Assembly (NCBI GenBank): GCA_002236755.2
Contig: NBZP02000054.1
Span: forward strand, 310,001 to 374,000
DNA: 64,000 nt
Direction of reading: 5' to 3'
DNA from: Dothistroma septosporum
Lineage: Eukaryota; Ascomycota; Dothideomycetes; Mycosphaerellales; Mycosphaerellaceae
Below are positions 32,158-43,012 of this stretch, piece by piece; position 1 is the stretch's first letter; every line of letters starts with the position of its first letter. The translations under genes and the position numbers were made by a program. Below the pieces are notes generated by a model that saw only the letters and a program-made list of their open reading frames with translations, had not been told where the DNA came from and did not search any database.

Positions 32158-32646
32158 ATGCGTCCGCAAACCTGGAACAGAAATTCACACTTAACAGTCA
32201 TGACCATGTCAACCGGACTTCCCACCAAAGAAGTCTCGACTTCATCGAACTCGAGACCAGTCACCAGCCCATCCTCCACACCAACCAAAACCCTCTCTGA
32301 ATCCTCCAACTCTTCCAATCCCGACGCCTCTTTCGACTCATGGCTCAATATCCAAAACGGCAAGATTTTTTCAAAACCGCAACCGAATCACATAGTTGAC
32401 CCCAAACGTCAATCCTCCTTCGACGACAGCGACTCAGATCTCTCAGGTGACGAAGAGTTGGTTGAAACCATGCCTTGTGGAACGAAGAAACTCCATCCGC
32501 AGATGGAGGATGCCGTGGCGTCGTTTATTGAGAAGCAGAAGGCGAAAGGGCAGGGTGAGGGGAGGTCAAAGGAGGAGCGAGGCCGATCGTGGCGGAGGAG
32601 GAGGGATGGGGCGGAGGGCAGTGGGAGAAGCGGTCATGTCTACTGA
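32158..32646 (+). CDS. Small low-complexity hypothetical protein
   Basis: An open frame of 162 codons. The start may be 32158 or the in-frame ATG near 32200, which gives MSTGLPTKEV soon after. The N-terminal half is Ser/Thr/Pro-rich, then comes an acidic patch FDDSDSDLSGDEELVE, then a segment TKKLHPQMEDAVASFIEKQK that looks helical. The last 35 residues are basic and of low complexity, and the true end may differ if an intron is present. No domain recognised. Mostly disordered. Confidence 0.45.
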   Translation: MRPQTWNRNSHLTVMTMSTGLPTKEVSTSSNSRPVTSPSSTPTKTLSESSNSSNPDASFDSWLNIQNGKIFSKPQPNHIVDPKRQSSFDDSDSDLSGDEELVETMPCGTKKLHPQMEDAVASFIEKQKAKGQGEGRSKEERGRSWRRRRDGAEGSGRSGHVY

Positions 32647-33300
32647 CTTGAGACGATCAAAACGATTGCGAAGGTGACGGCTGGGGTTGTCTGATGATTG
32701 CATTTCCGAACATGTCCCAAGGAAAGGACAAAAGTGGACGATGTTGGGCTTTCGCGGTATGGATTATGAAGCAACCTGAGCGATTGAAGTCATATTGCAT
32801 TCATGTCTGCATGTGGCAGCACTTTTAACCTTGACAACAGCATCCACGTTGGAGGTGTTGATCGATGCATGCTTCTCCAGCAAAACAATCGACACTCTCA
32901 AAATCAGCTATCCCTCAAAGCCGCTCCTTCAGCATCGATTGCGGACAAGCCAAATTTCAGCCCAAGCGATATATATGCATTTTGAGGAGAGAGAAAAAGG
33001 ACTATCCAGCCATCGCTATGATATATACAATTGTCAAGATGCGGTTATACAGTATTGAATCTCTAAGATCTCTTCAATATCCTTGCGAGACCAGGGCAGA
33101 GGAATGCTTGCTCTCGTGATGACGTGATGCACTTTTCGTGAAGCCGGTGGATCTGACTCGATGGTGGTGAAGACATTCGATGATAATTACCGGCATACCG
33201 ACATGACAGTCGAGTATCTCTATTAAGGCTTGTTTCTACTACTAATTCATTCCAGAGGCTACCTTCAGTCACTGTATAGTCGCAAAGGATGGCCGCGAAC
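32647..33300. other. Intergenic, no gene seen
   Basis: No protein-like frame and no RNA gene was recognised in this stretch. Confidence 0.45.
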
Positions 33301-34227
33301 TCACCTTTCTGGTGGTCCACAGGCAAGCTGCAATACTAGCCGCCCTCGACTCCAAAGCCCACGATCACAAGCGGACTTGGGGTGAGCACGTCCACACTCG
33401 ACACGACGTCTCCCACCATCTCGAGTGCGTTCTGCCTCACACCCCATCACCACCGCCTTGGTAGAACCATAATCCCTCCATCCCTCCTCTGTATCCACAT
33501 CCCTCCACTTCCCAACTTCCCAACTTCCACCTTTGACACCCTCTTCCCTAACCTCCCACTTCCCGCTCTCAACCGTACCAACCCAATGCCTTAGTACATA
33601 CTTCAGCTAGACATCATGTGCGCCATAAACGGGTTGCTTAAGGTTAGGTGTATCCTCCCCAACAGCCCTAACCTTTCCCTCATCCATCATCCGCAACAGT
33701 GCCTCTAAGATCTCTTCCAGTCGGACCCATTCCTGCCTGCCACTCGTGCTGACATTCCCATCGTCATGGACATATGCATCATCGCCTCGAATTCCTCCTA
33801 ATCGTAGATGACATCTCGAGGCTGATTGCCTCCGAGCTCTGAGTTTGCGATGTATAACGTGACGAGACGGCCTTTGTTGGAATCGTCTTCGTCGGGGCCG
33901 TACATGGCAATTTGCATTAGGAGTAATCCTGGAAATGCAAGGCATCCAAGGTAGCGGTGAAAGTGATGGTCAGGGGATGCACAAGTGTGACCTTGTTGGG
34001 CGAGCCGGAGAAATGAGACGAGGTCAGGGCTAAGTCGAGAGACGATATCATCAGTTTGCCCGGAGTAGAGCTGCCACCAGGAGGATTTGATCTATGTCGT
34101 TGAGATTACGGCCACTGTCCCGCCAGCCGTGTGTGAAGATGGTGTTGTGTAAGGCGGCACATCTTTCGTAGTCCAGACCGCCGAGGCTACGGACCGGGTT
34201 CTGTGGTGTGACTCGATGCTGGCTCAT
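33301..34227 (-). pseudogene. Decayed gene of unknown family
   Basis: Starting at an ATG at 34225..34227 (MSQHRVTPQNP), protein-like text continues to 33301 but in two alternating phases. LNDIDQIL slips to QLYSGQTDDIVSRLSPDL, then LGCLAFPGLLLMQIAMYGPD and GRLVTLYIANSEL follow, then a TAG, then a slip to EWVRLEEILEALLRMMDEGKV, then GAHDV-TAG-LKYVLRHWVG and GKWEVREEGV. Stops fit CAG to TAG. No splice sites repair the shifts. I do not recognise the product, a soluble protein of roughly 300 residues. Confidence 0.55.
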
Positions 34228-34479
34228 GATTCTCGTGCAAGAAGGAAAAGATTGGACAGGAACGCCGTTGCCAAAACCGTGCGGACTGGATGCACATTTC
34301 CCTACTGATTTCTTCCTTCAAAACTCTCATCTATCGCAATGATACCACTCTTTGTCGTTATTGGTGATCGCCGTAAACAAGCCTTAGGTCAAGTTTCGAA
34401 GACAGTAGGATCATTATTTTGAAGCAGCAGATCATATTGGGTATATTGCACATGCTAAACGAAGTCTATCCATCGTCGA

Positions 34480-37400
34480 TCATATAGGCGTCAAAGCACC
34501 AGCCGCACTTGTTAGAACGAGCGAGTCACATGCCGTGACATTATTCCCCGTAACAATCCACTGCACCTGTCCGCTAAGCAGCTCAGTTGGACCGCTGTCC
34601 AGATCCTTCACTAGAAAAACCTTGGAACCTTGCCAATGGGGCGCAATGCAAGTAGTCAGAAAGTAGTTATTGTTGGCCGTATCGGCAGCGACGTAGGCCA
34701 CTCCGCTAGGAGTATCCACGGGTACCAGAGTGATGAGCTGAGCCGTGAGAGGAGTGTCCATGACGGTGCTGAGGCGGAGGCGAGAGACGCCGTAGGCATT
34801 CATGGTGTCGGGGTAGTAGTGGAACATGCGATTCTGCTCGTCCTTGAAGGCGATGGATTTGTCGCTGTAGAATTGTGTGCCGGGGAGTGGTGATGAGGAG
34901 GTGCCCGCGGAGAGATAGAGGTTACCGTCGTCGGCGGCGGCAAGATGGGCGGCGCCATTGATCTCAGTGAGACTGCTCCAGCCGGTGAATGGTGCTGCAA
35001 TACTGGAGGCGGAAGCGCCAGATGTGGGAGCTGCTAATCCTACAGCGCCGAGGGTCGCAGACGCCATGACCAGGGAGAAAGCAGGAAAGTTGTAGTCTGC
35101 TGGGCCTAGCAATACCGCTGTTGCAGTGGGGATCGGTGCGCCAACGGTATACGTCCCCGATACTGCGTTGGCGCCAGGCACGTAGCTGAATTCTGGAGCG
35201 TCATTGGCGGCCGCCGCTGTAGGTGCCGCGTTTGCAGCCGGGAGAATGGGTGCATCCTGAGTCACAGCGGCTGCTGGGGCTGCGTTGACGGCACTCAAGG
35301 CTGGTGCTGCGGTGCCTGCGGCTACAGCAGGGAGCAGCTTGGCAGAAGGTGATGTCGTTGTTACGGGCAGAACGGCACGCTTCTGATTGAACGCGGAATC
35401 GTCGGGGCTGAGTGTGATGTCGTCGATGCGCACATCGAAGTCGACAGCGTTCTTGCACACCACATGGAATCCAACCTCGACGTTGTAAGATTTCGCGTTG
35501 TTTAGAGACGGGATCGATATCGCAAACTGCGACAAACGGTGCGTTAGCTGTTACTGTCATATGTTATGAGCATGGGAAGATCGCTTACTCCGACGCCATT
35601 GTCCACCAAGGGAAACTGGTCCTTGTTTTGAGAGGTAATTGGAAGAATATCATGGTTGACCGTCCACGATGTTGAAAGCAAAGGATTGCTGTCGTCCAAA
35701 TTGTTCACGAAAATGTCGGTCACGGTACAGACTCCCTCGGAGCTGACGACACGAGCCCACAATTGGAAGTCGTATTGCGCATAGGTGCACATGGAAATCT
35801 TCTGGCTAACAGTCGCGGTCCAGTCCTGGGCTGCTGGCTTACAGCAATGGTTGCAAAAGCCTGCAAACCCACAAGAGCCGAAACAGAATGCACCGCAATC
35901 TCTGACCCACTCATTCTTGAAGTTCAACGATTGGGACCCGTCGTGTGTGTCGTCCTCGCCGTCTGTGATGTCAAGTGCGGCGCCTCCACCGTCCAAGATC
36001 CATGGGAACGTAGAGCCACCGTTGTCTTCGAAACTGGGGTTCTTGAAAACCTCCGTCACGAGGGTGCATCCCGCCTGTGTAGTTCCTGCTGGCACGGCTT
36101 GCAATGCTTCTTGGACCGTGTTGATTCCATTGTCCCCTACGCAGCCCTTGAGGAATTTGTCGGAATGCCATGAGCCAAGATCATATTTAGATTGGCCGAA
36201 AAATTCGAGTGTAACTTCGTTGACCAAGTCACTGTAGTAGAGAATGCCCTCGCATGGATCCATCCCATCTGCGTATACCGGCGTACCAAGCGCACCATAC
36301 TCTGCGACCGCTTCGATCGCAGGCCGATCGATGAGAGCGATCGCCTCCGTGAAAGTGCCGTCAAGGATGTCAACGCCGATGTTCAGCGCAAGCGGTATTC
36401 CGAGAGAGGCCGTGGCGGTCACATTCCCAGACGCCTTAAACTTAGGAGTCACTTGAGGCGCGAAGCCATGGCCCTTGGACAGAATCGGGAACAGGAAGTC
36501 GAGCGTGAACCCAAGGGCTTCCCAGTGCAGCTCAGCACCGGCAAGGAACTGTCCGACCGTCTCCACTTTGAGTTCAGCGTTGATGTCGAGAGTGAGGTAG
36601 GGACCCACAGCGATGATCTCAGGGATGGAAAGACCTTCCACGCCAACTTCAAAAATGCGAATATCGAACGCATCGGCGGTATACGACGCGAAGGCGTCCA
36701 GACCAAGCCCCATGTTCGCCGTCAGGGTCCCTTGAAGCTTGACAGCCAGACCTGTAATGCCGAAGGGGAGTGTGAATGTAGCCTGGCCGGTCACCTCGAT
36801 ATCACCAGTTATTTTGCAGTCCACACACCATAGCTGAATACCCGGGATGGGCAGCTGCGTTACGCCATCAATGTCGAAGGTGATCAGCTGGTCCGCACCG
36901 GTCATCTTCGCCAAAGAGCCCAGGTTCAAGCCGTAGTTGATGTCGCCGTCCGATCCCGGGTGCCACTCGTAAATAGAGTAGGCGTCTCCCCAAGGCGAGT
37001 CGTCCAGAAAGCTGTCCGGGGGACTCACGTTGATAGGGACATCGAAGGAAATGCTGGGATGCCATGTTGGAAGGATAGACTCCGCCAGGTTCACAACGGC
37101 GTTCAAAGCTGCCTCGGCGGCCTCCACGATGGCGTCGACAACTGCCTCGACGACGTGCACACAGTCGGAAAGGAAGTCTCCAAAGCTGTAGCGGCGTACA
37201 ACGGTCCCGCGACGACGCATGCCGCCGCTCTGTACATCGGTTGTGGTGATCCCGGTATTGGGCGCCCAGAGAGTGAGGTATTGCTGAAGATTGGCCACGT
37301 CGGACAAGTAGGTCAAGAAGTCGTCCACACCTTTATCAAACGTATCATCACATGCCAGCTTCTTGTAGTAGGGAGAGAAGGGTGAGGGAATAGGCGATGG

Positions 37401-38679
37401 AGGCTGTGCGCAGATACCTGTTCCTGTCGGTGCAACCAGATTGAACCCTAATCCAGTCGTTGATGATGAAGAGCTTGTATTACTAGTCGCCGTGGTTGTG
37501 GAAGAGATGCCTGAAGAGCTGGACGGCGAGGATGAAGAGGAGCTGGACGACACTGTAGAGCTCTCGCTGCTGGAGGTCGTCGAGGAGCCTGTAGTGGAGG
37601 TAACTTGGAGATTGATTACTTTCGGCCCCGGTGAGGTTGTTGAAGTCGGTACGCTCGAGGTCGATGCTTTCGAGGTCGAGGTAGAGGACTTAGACGTCGC
37701 GCTGCTAGTTGAGGAAGAGGACTTAGACGTCTTCCCGCTGCTGGTCGATGTCTTCGATGTCGAAGAGGAAGAAGGTCGGTGTGCCGCTGGATGACGTGGT
37801 GGCCGACGATTTCGTAGTCGATTTTGATGTCGTGCTGGACGTCTTGGGTGTCGTGGAAGATGTTCTTTTGGAAGAGCTGCTCGTTGATGATGACTTGTTT
37901 GATGATATCGAGGTCTTGCTCGTCGTTTTGGACGAAGATGTTTTCGACGTCGAGGTAGATGTCGATGTCGTCTTCTGCACGAGGTTGTTAATCTTGACCG
38001 CAGAGGACGATGCGGTCGGCGATGGCTGTCCCATACTATTCCACTTGCCCCAGACTACATTGAACTCGGCAATGGCTTGGGTCACGTTGATCTGTGTGCC
38101 GACGGCAGCGGCGGTCAACGAGGTTTGGTCGAAGGAGATCGAAGTCGTATTGAAGTAGCCAAATTGGCCGGGATATTTGGTGTGGCAGAGCGGACTCGAG
38201 CTCACGAAGACGATGGTATCATCGTGGGTCCAGTTGGCCTTCGCTGAATTGAAGGACTGCAGCGAGTTCAACTTGATGTTCATCTGTTGCGGCTGGCAGG
38301 TCACGCTGCTGACGTAGTCGGAATGGTCCAGGATGACCGTCTCCCAGTGGAACAAAGCGTCCAGAGTGGCAACCATGGCGGTATCTTGGAGATAGATGTT
38401 GCCCTGCTGGGTGTAGAACAAGGAGGCGGATCTGCGTGTTTGCAGATGGACAGGATCCCGTTTGTTGAGGTGGGGATGAACACTCGGGTACATGTGCGGC
38501 GTATTTGGGTTGACTCGTTTAGCATGCTGGACAGGTGTATCCGATGAGGAGCGTCTGCCACTTCGTTCCTGTTGTGTGCTCTGGATTTCTGGTTGTGAGT
38601 AGGCGAAAGAAGAGGCATTGGCGGACAGGATCGATACTGCCAGGCAGAGGGCCACGTTCACAGCACGGAAGCCCTTCAT
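34480..38679 (-). CDS. Large secreted DUF7029/DUF7223-like cell-surface protein, with an apparent frameshift in its Ser/Thr linker
   Basis: Start ATG at 38679 with a signal peptide (about 1-22). The N-terminal domain (to about residue 220) contains the ILDHSDYVSSVTC and SSPLCHTKYPGQFGYF segments that I associate with fungal DUF7029. A Ser/Thr/Lys-rich linker follows (DNA 37450..37990), then a domain of about 500 residues of beta-strand text (SFDVPINVSPPDS, PGIQLWCVDCKITGDI) matching the DUF7223 layout, a Cys-rich lectin-like stretch and an Ala/Thr-rich tail ending at 34480. One intron, 35527..35588 (62 nt). Near 37760-37795 the linker frame changes by one extra base, with no GT-AG pair to explain it. 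Total about 1,378 residues if read as one gene. Two separate genes are the alternative. Confidence 0.7.
37450..37990 (-). repeat. Low-complexity Ser/Thr-rich coding tract
   Basis: Imprecise short repeats of TCG, TCC, ACG, ACC and AAG codons encode a disordered, probably O-mannosylated stalk. Two near-identical copies of an ACGTCTAAGTCCTCT block lie about 35 bp apart (around 37690 and 37725). Such tracts are prone to slippage, which may explain the frame change within it. Confidence 0.7.
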
Positions 38680-39624
38680 GGCGGGCGAAAAGAAGCAAGG
38701 CACTCGTGGGCTATGGTCGTGGGTGTCGGCCGCTCGTCCTGGCGAGACGAGGATCGATATATGTCCACGGCGATGGCACGCCCACGTCTTGGGCGGTGCA
38801 TAGCGAACAGGCGTTGCTGGCCAGACTCGTCCAGCTCGCGTGCTCGACTACTCAAAGCCACGTGGAGCAGCATAGTATGAGGAAATTGTACTCGCTACAC
38901 TGCACGGTGTTACCAGAGGTACAGCATCAATTCTGCGCTGTTTGTTGCTCGACGCGAGACAAGCTTCGCCAAAGCTAGCTGTTCATGCTTGGCTGCGCGG
39001 ATCTAGAATCCCGGCCCGAACCGCAGTCCGCATGCGATTAAATTCAGGAACGTGTCTCTCCGGAGCCATCTCCTTTCGTCCTCACCTCAGCAGCGCCAGA
39101 CGCGCTGTCTCAATGCTGCTATTAACGCCCAGGCACGCTCCGCCCGGGAACGTGCCAAGATGTCTGTCTCGAACCAAGGGCGGTGCACCTAGGTAGGCAA
39201 TCTTCACGTGCGTGCAAGCCACTGCCACTTCCAGTGTCCCAGCGCCACTCGCAACGCTTCCCCGGTAATGCACATCTCGCGACTGCAGCACCAGACTCCC
39301 GTGCATCTTTTGGGAAGTCGAATGAATCCGGAGAGCCCGATGGCGAGCTGAGCCAGCTGGCTGATGCCCTTGGGGGTCTCAGACACATGGCAGCCACGAA
39401 GCACACGTTCGTTGGAATCGACCTTGGCGAATATCTCAAGATGCAGCGTGCAAACGCCCCGAGAACGTGCTCTAGTTCCAGGATGCGGGCCAGGACGTCC
39501 CAGAAGCCATGCCAGGTGTGTTAAGTAAAGCCCTCTCTCGCACCGATAGAAAGTCGTATCCATAGCATATCTCATCTCCTCGCCGCTCTCCTGCACTCCC
39601 ATTCATTCTCTCCAGCTTGTCATC
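38680..39624. other. Divergent promoter region between two surface-protein genes
   Basis: About 945 bp between the start of the DUF7029-like gene (minus) and the start of the Thr-rich secreted protein (plus). Overlapping open frames around 39200-39500 on both strands are not protein-like. No factor site identified with confidence. Confidence 0.45.
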
Positions 39625-41072
39625 ATGCGCTCTGCCCTCGTCCTCTCCGCCGCGCTGTTCGGTGTCGAGGCTTTAGGGGCTAGCTCCCTCTCCTCGACCA
39701 TCAATCAAAAATGCTTCACGCAGTACAGTCTCGTCAGGCCGAGAGTTCTCACAACTACCGACTTTGACGCACATATAACGTTGACAGCGTAAGCCCGACC
39801 TGAGGAACGTCCAAGAAGGAGCTCAATCTGACCGACTGCACCAGCACCCAATTTGTCTCCTTCACACCGCACACCACAATGACCCCCTTGGCCATCACGT
39901 CGTCGGTCACCACGACGCACACCAATACCGGCACCGTGACGGCACCTACTACCACCGACACGTACACTACGAGCAAGACTATCACTCAGACCAACACAGA
40001 GGTCGACACCTCGAGCTACAGTGAGCATACCACCAGAACGATTCCCTTCGCCTCTTCATTCACTGACCATTTCCCGCACTACCAGCCCAAACGGTGACCA
40101 CAAGCACTACTGTCACGATCTCGAGCACTACCACCGTTGCTGCACCTTCCGGCTTCACCGGCCTCGCCCAATGGCCAGGCTACCTCCCCAAGCGCAACGT
40201 TGCCGCTCGCCGCGATGCCCTGGCCAGTAATGTCGCCTCCGTCGCTTCCACCAATTACTTCCTTCCAACTGTTGCTCCTGCTGCTACTCATCAAGTGCAG
40301 GCTCGTAAGCTTGCAGCGAATGCCGTCGAAGTTCCCTACGCTGTCTCATGCACGCGCTCCATCACCTACTTCACCACCAAAACTTCTACCGTAACTGTTC
40401 CGACCTCCACAACCACCCTCAGCGTGCGGACATCATGGTCCACCATCACTGTGCTTGCGGCTCAGACTATTACTGTCATTCCAGCCGATGTGACATCGTA
40501 AGCCACATCCGTTATCGCGATGGTTTTGCAACCTAGGCTAATCACTTTACCCTTTATCACAGTATCGTAACGATATTGCAGTCGATTACCACCACGAGCA
40601 CGACCGTAACGTCCATTACCAGCACGACAACAGCGACCAACACCATTTTTGCTCCCAGCGCCACCTTCCTGGCTCAATGCGGTCCAACAACCAACATGAT
40701 CAGCTCCGCCGTCGGCCAAAAGATCGGAACCATCTCCTACAATCCTGCATTCGTCCTCCAATCCCTCTATCCACAGGATCAGACCGGCTACGGCTGCTGC
40801 GGTGAGCACTCTCCCTCTATACCCTTCTCCAGCCTCACCACTCTGACCACTCCACTTTCCCAGCCCAATGTGCCACTACCGCCAACTGTGCAGGCTACGC
40901 CCAGGCGCCACAAGCTTTGGGCGGCGCGTGCTACTACATCATCTCGGATGGGAGGTGCAACAACCAGCAGAGTTTCGGCGATGCTTTCCATTATTACAAC
41001 ACGAATGGCAACGGCTATACGGTTGGTAATGGGCAGTGTGGTTACTTGTCGCCTGTTGCTGGTATGCCTTAG
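39625..41072 (+). CDS. Secreted Thr-rich protein with a small Cys-rich C-terminal domain
   Basis: Five exons: 39625..39788, 39845..40020, 40086..40497, 40563..40801, 40864..41072; introns of 56-65 nt; 399 residues. A signal peptide (MRSALVLSAALFGVEALG) is followed by long TTTST repeats (about 75-140, 200-245, 250-275), separated by a segment with a KR dipeptide (YLPKRNVAARRD) that could be a Kex2 site. The C-terminal 130 residues contain several cysteines, with AQCGPTT, GYGCCAQC, NCAGY, GGACYY, GRCNN and GQCGY. No GPI signal is apparent. It may be a wall or matrix glycoprotein; family not recognised. Every splice restores frame. Confidence 0.8.
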
Positions 41073-43012
41073 CGAGTTGGGATACACCTTGATCTTTTCC
41101 TTTCGCATGCGATGTACTTGAATGCCGCGATGGGTCTGCGGCGTCAGCAGTCTGATCTTCACAAGCCATGCTAAGGAAGAGTAGATGGATGTATACAATG
41201 AATTCAGTCTCATTACCACGAACAGGCTCAAAACAACGAATCGGGAGATCTTCGCGTATTCCGATCCATCAAAAGAACGATACAGTATTCAGCGCTTCTC
41301 CATGCCGCATGCGAAAGGAGATGTCTGAGCACACTTGCGGCTAGCATACTTGCAAGTCTGTTCGTCATAGCACTACACACGGATATCAGCATGGTTCCGA
41401 TACAATCAGAGCGAGAGGCTGACCTTCGTTCCATGATTGCCATAGCCTTTTGTTGTCGGTCTGCCTGCCGATGTAAACCGAGGCGCCTCACGTTTGCGGG
41501 CTAGGACGCAGGTGTGGTTTGTCGGCAGGGCAGAGTTGTTTATATTGACCGTATCTGAATGCTTAGTCATGTGGATACTATGTAATAGGTCAGCAGCTTT
41601 GTTGTATGAGAGCTAGGTATGGAAGGCTGCAAGGATGGAAGGCATGGTAGTAGAGTGAATCGATAGCCTGCATTCGAATGCCAAGAGTGTTGAGCCTCAG
41701 GCACAAAGCTTGGCATGCATGTTGGATGGCTTAATGACAAAGAAGTTCAGCTCTGCGACAAGGAAACAAACCCAAATTCCGCAGATTCCGCAATCTCCTC
41801 GTCGGTGTTCTTGTCTGTACAGGTGAGGGGTCTTCTGAGCGGAACTGAGGGGCTTCGCATCCCATGCCCGGCCATATCAGACTGTCCTCGATGGATGTCT
41901 TGCCAGACAGTGCTGACAAGGTGCCACCGTGCTGCGCGGTCGTGTAAGAAACATTAAGAAGACGGTAAGGCTTAGTGCAGGAGATTGCGGTGGCTTGTAG
42001 AAGAGACCGATCCCCGTATCTCCAGGCGCTCGTCCCGCAAGACTTGTGTTATAATGTGGAAACGCGGCCGGCGGGGCTTGGCAAGAGGATGGCAAGATCC
42101 AGACAAGAAGGTGGGCTGATTTGACGTGTCTGAGACGCCGCTCGGGGTGCTGTGAAGGAGATGCAACGCTGACCCATTATTCGTAGTCTGGTACCCACGC
42201 ATCTGGGCCACGGTTTCGGGCTCACATGTAGGAGATCCGTCTCGTCCTATCAGTGCCACATGCAAGATCTCAGGAGTTACGCACACGGTTATATAGTCGA
42301 TCCTACTTCATTACAATTCTCCCTTCGCCTATGCTTGCCAGTGTATGCCAGAAACACTATGGCTGCAGGTGTCCTCGATCATAATACCAAGGCGGTACGA
42401 GTTGATGGGCGTCTGCTACCGAAGCCGAGATCTGCAACGCTGCCACATCAGGGGCCACATGCCCAACGTATATCGATTGGTGCTAGATCCTCCTCCTCAG
42501 GTCATTATAACCCAAATGTGGAGGCCGTGATTCGTAGTAGGCCTAGAATAGCCCCTCCTGATCTGCCACACGCTTCATGTTCGTAAATGGGTGTGAAGGA
42601 AGTGCTGGTATGACATCCAAGGACGGCTGTCAATAAAGCTTCTTGGAGCGGGTGATGTCACTCACACGTGACTCTTCGTGATTGTGACGTGCCTCAAAAT
42701 GCGAGTGAATAAGCGCGTAATGTCACTGAGATATCTTGAGATGTTTTACGGTATCGAGAGATCGACTAAGTGGACTATGCGCTGACATCAGTTCGTCAAG
42801 CGAGTCAGTCAGGTTACGATGTTAAAATGTTTCCAGGGAGTATGCGTGGAGTGTCTCGACAGACTTGAGCTCGGAGACTTTTCTGCGGTGCCATATCTCA
42901 ACAGCTAGATTTACTCGCTGTTCCTGTATGATTCCAAGGAGCAGGACCTTCATTGGTAGAGCAACTGTAAGGACTGTGGCCAGTAGGCAGGCGCCGTCTG
43001 TAACGAGAGACT
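41073..43012. other. Long intergenic stretch, no gene seen
   Basis: About 1.9 kb between two convergent genes. Open frames are short and lack protein-like character. No tRNA-like B box, transposon ends or long repeat was noticed. Confidence 0.45.

Noticed and set aside
36192..36833. Plus-strand frames inside the DUF7223-like domain
   Set aside because: Shadows of the minus-strand coding sequence with no independent signals.
37441..38158. Plus-strand acidic frames opposite the Ser/Thr tract
   Set aside because: Antisense of Ser/Thr codons gives Asp/Glu/Val runs; the strand with signal peptide and domains is minus.
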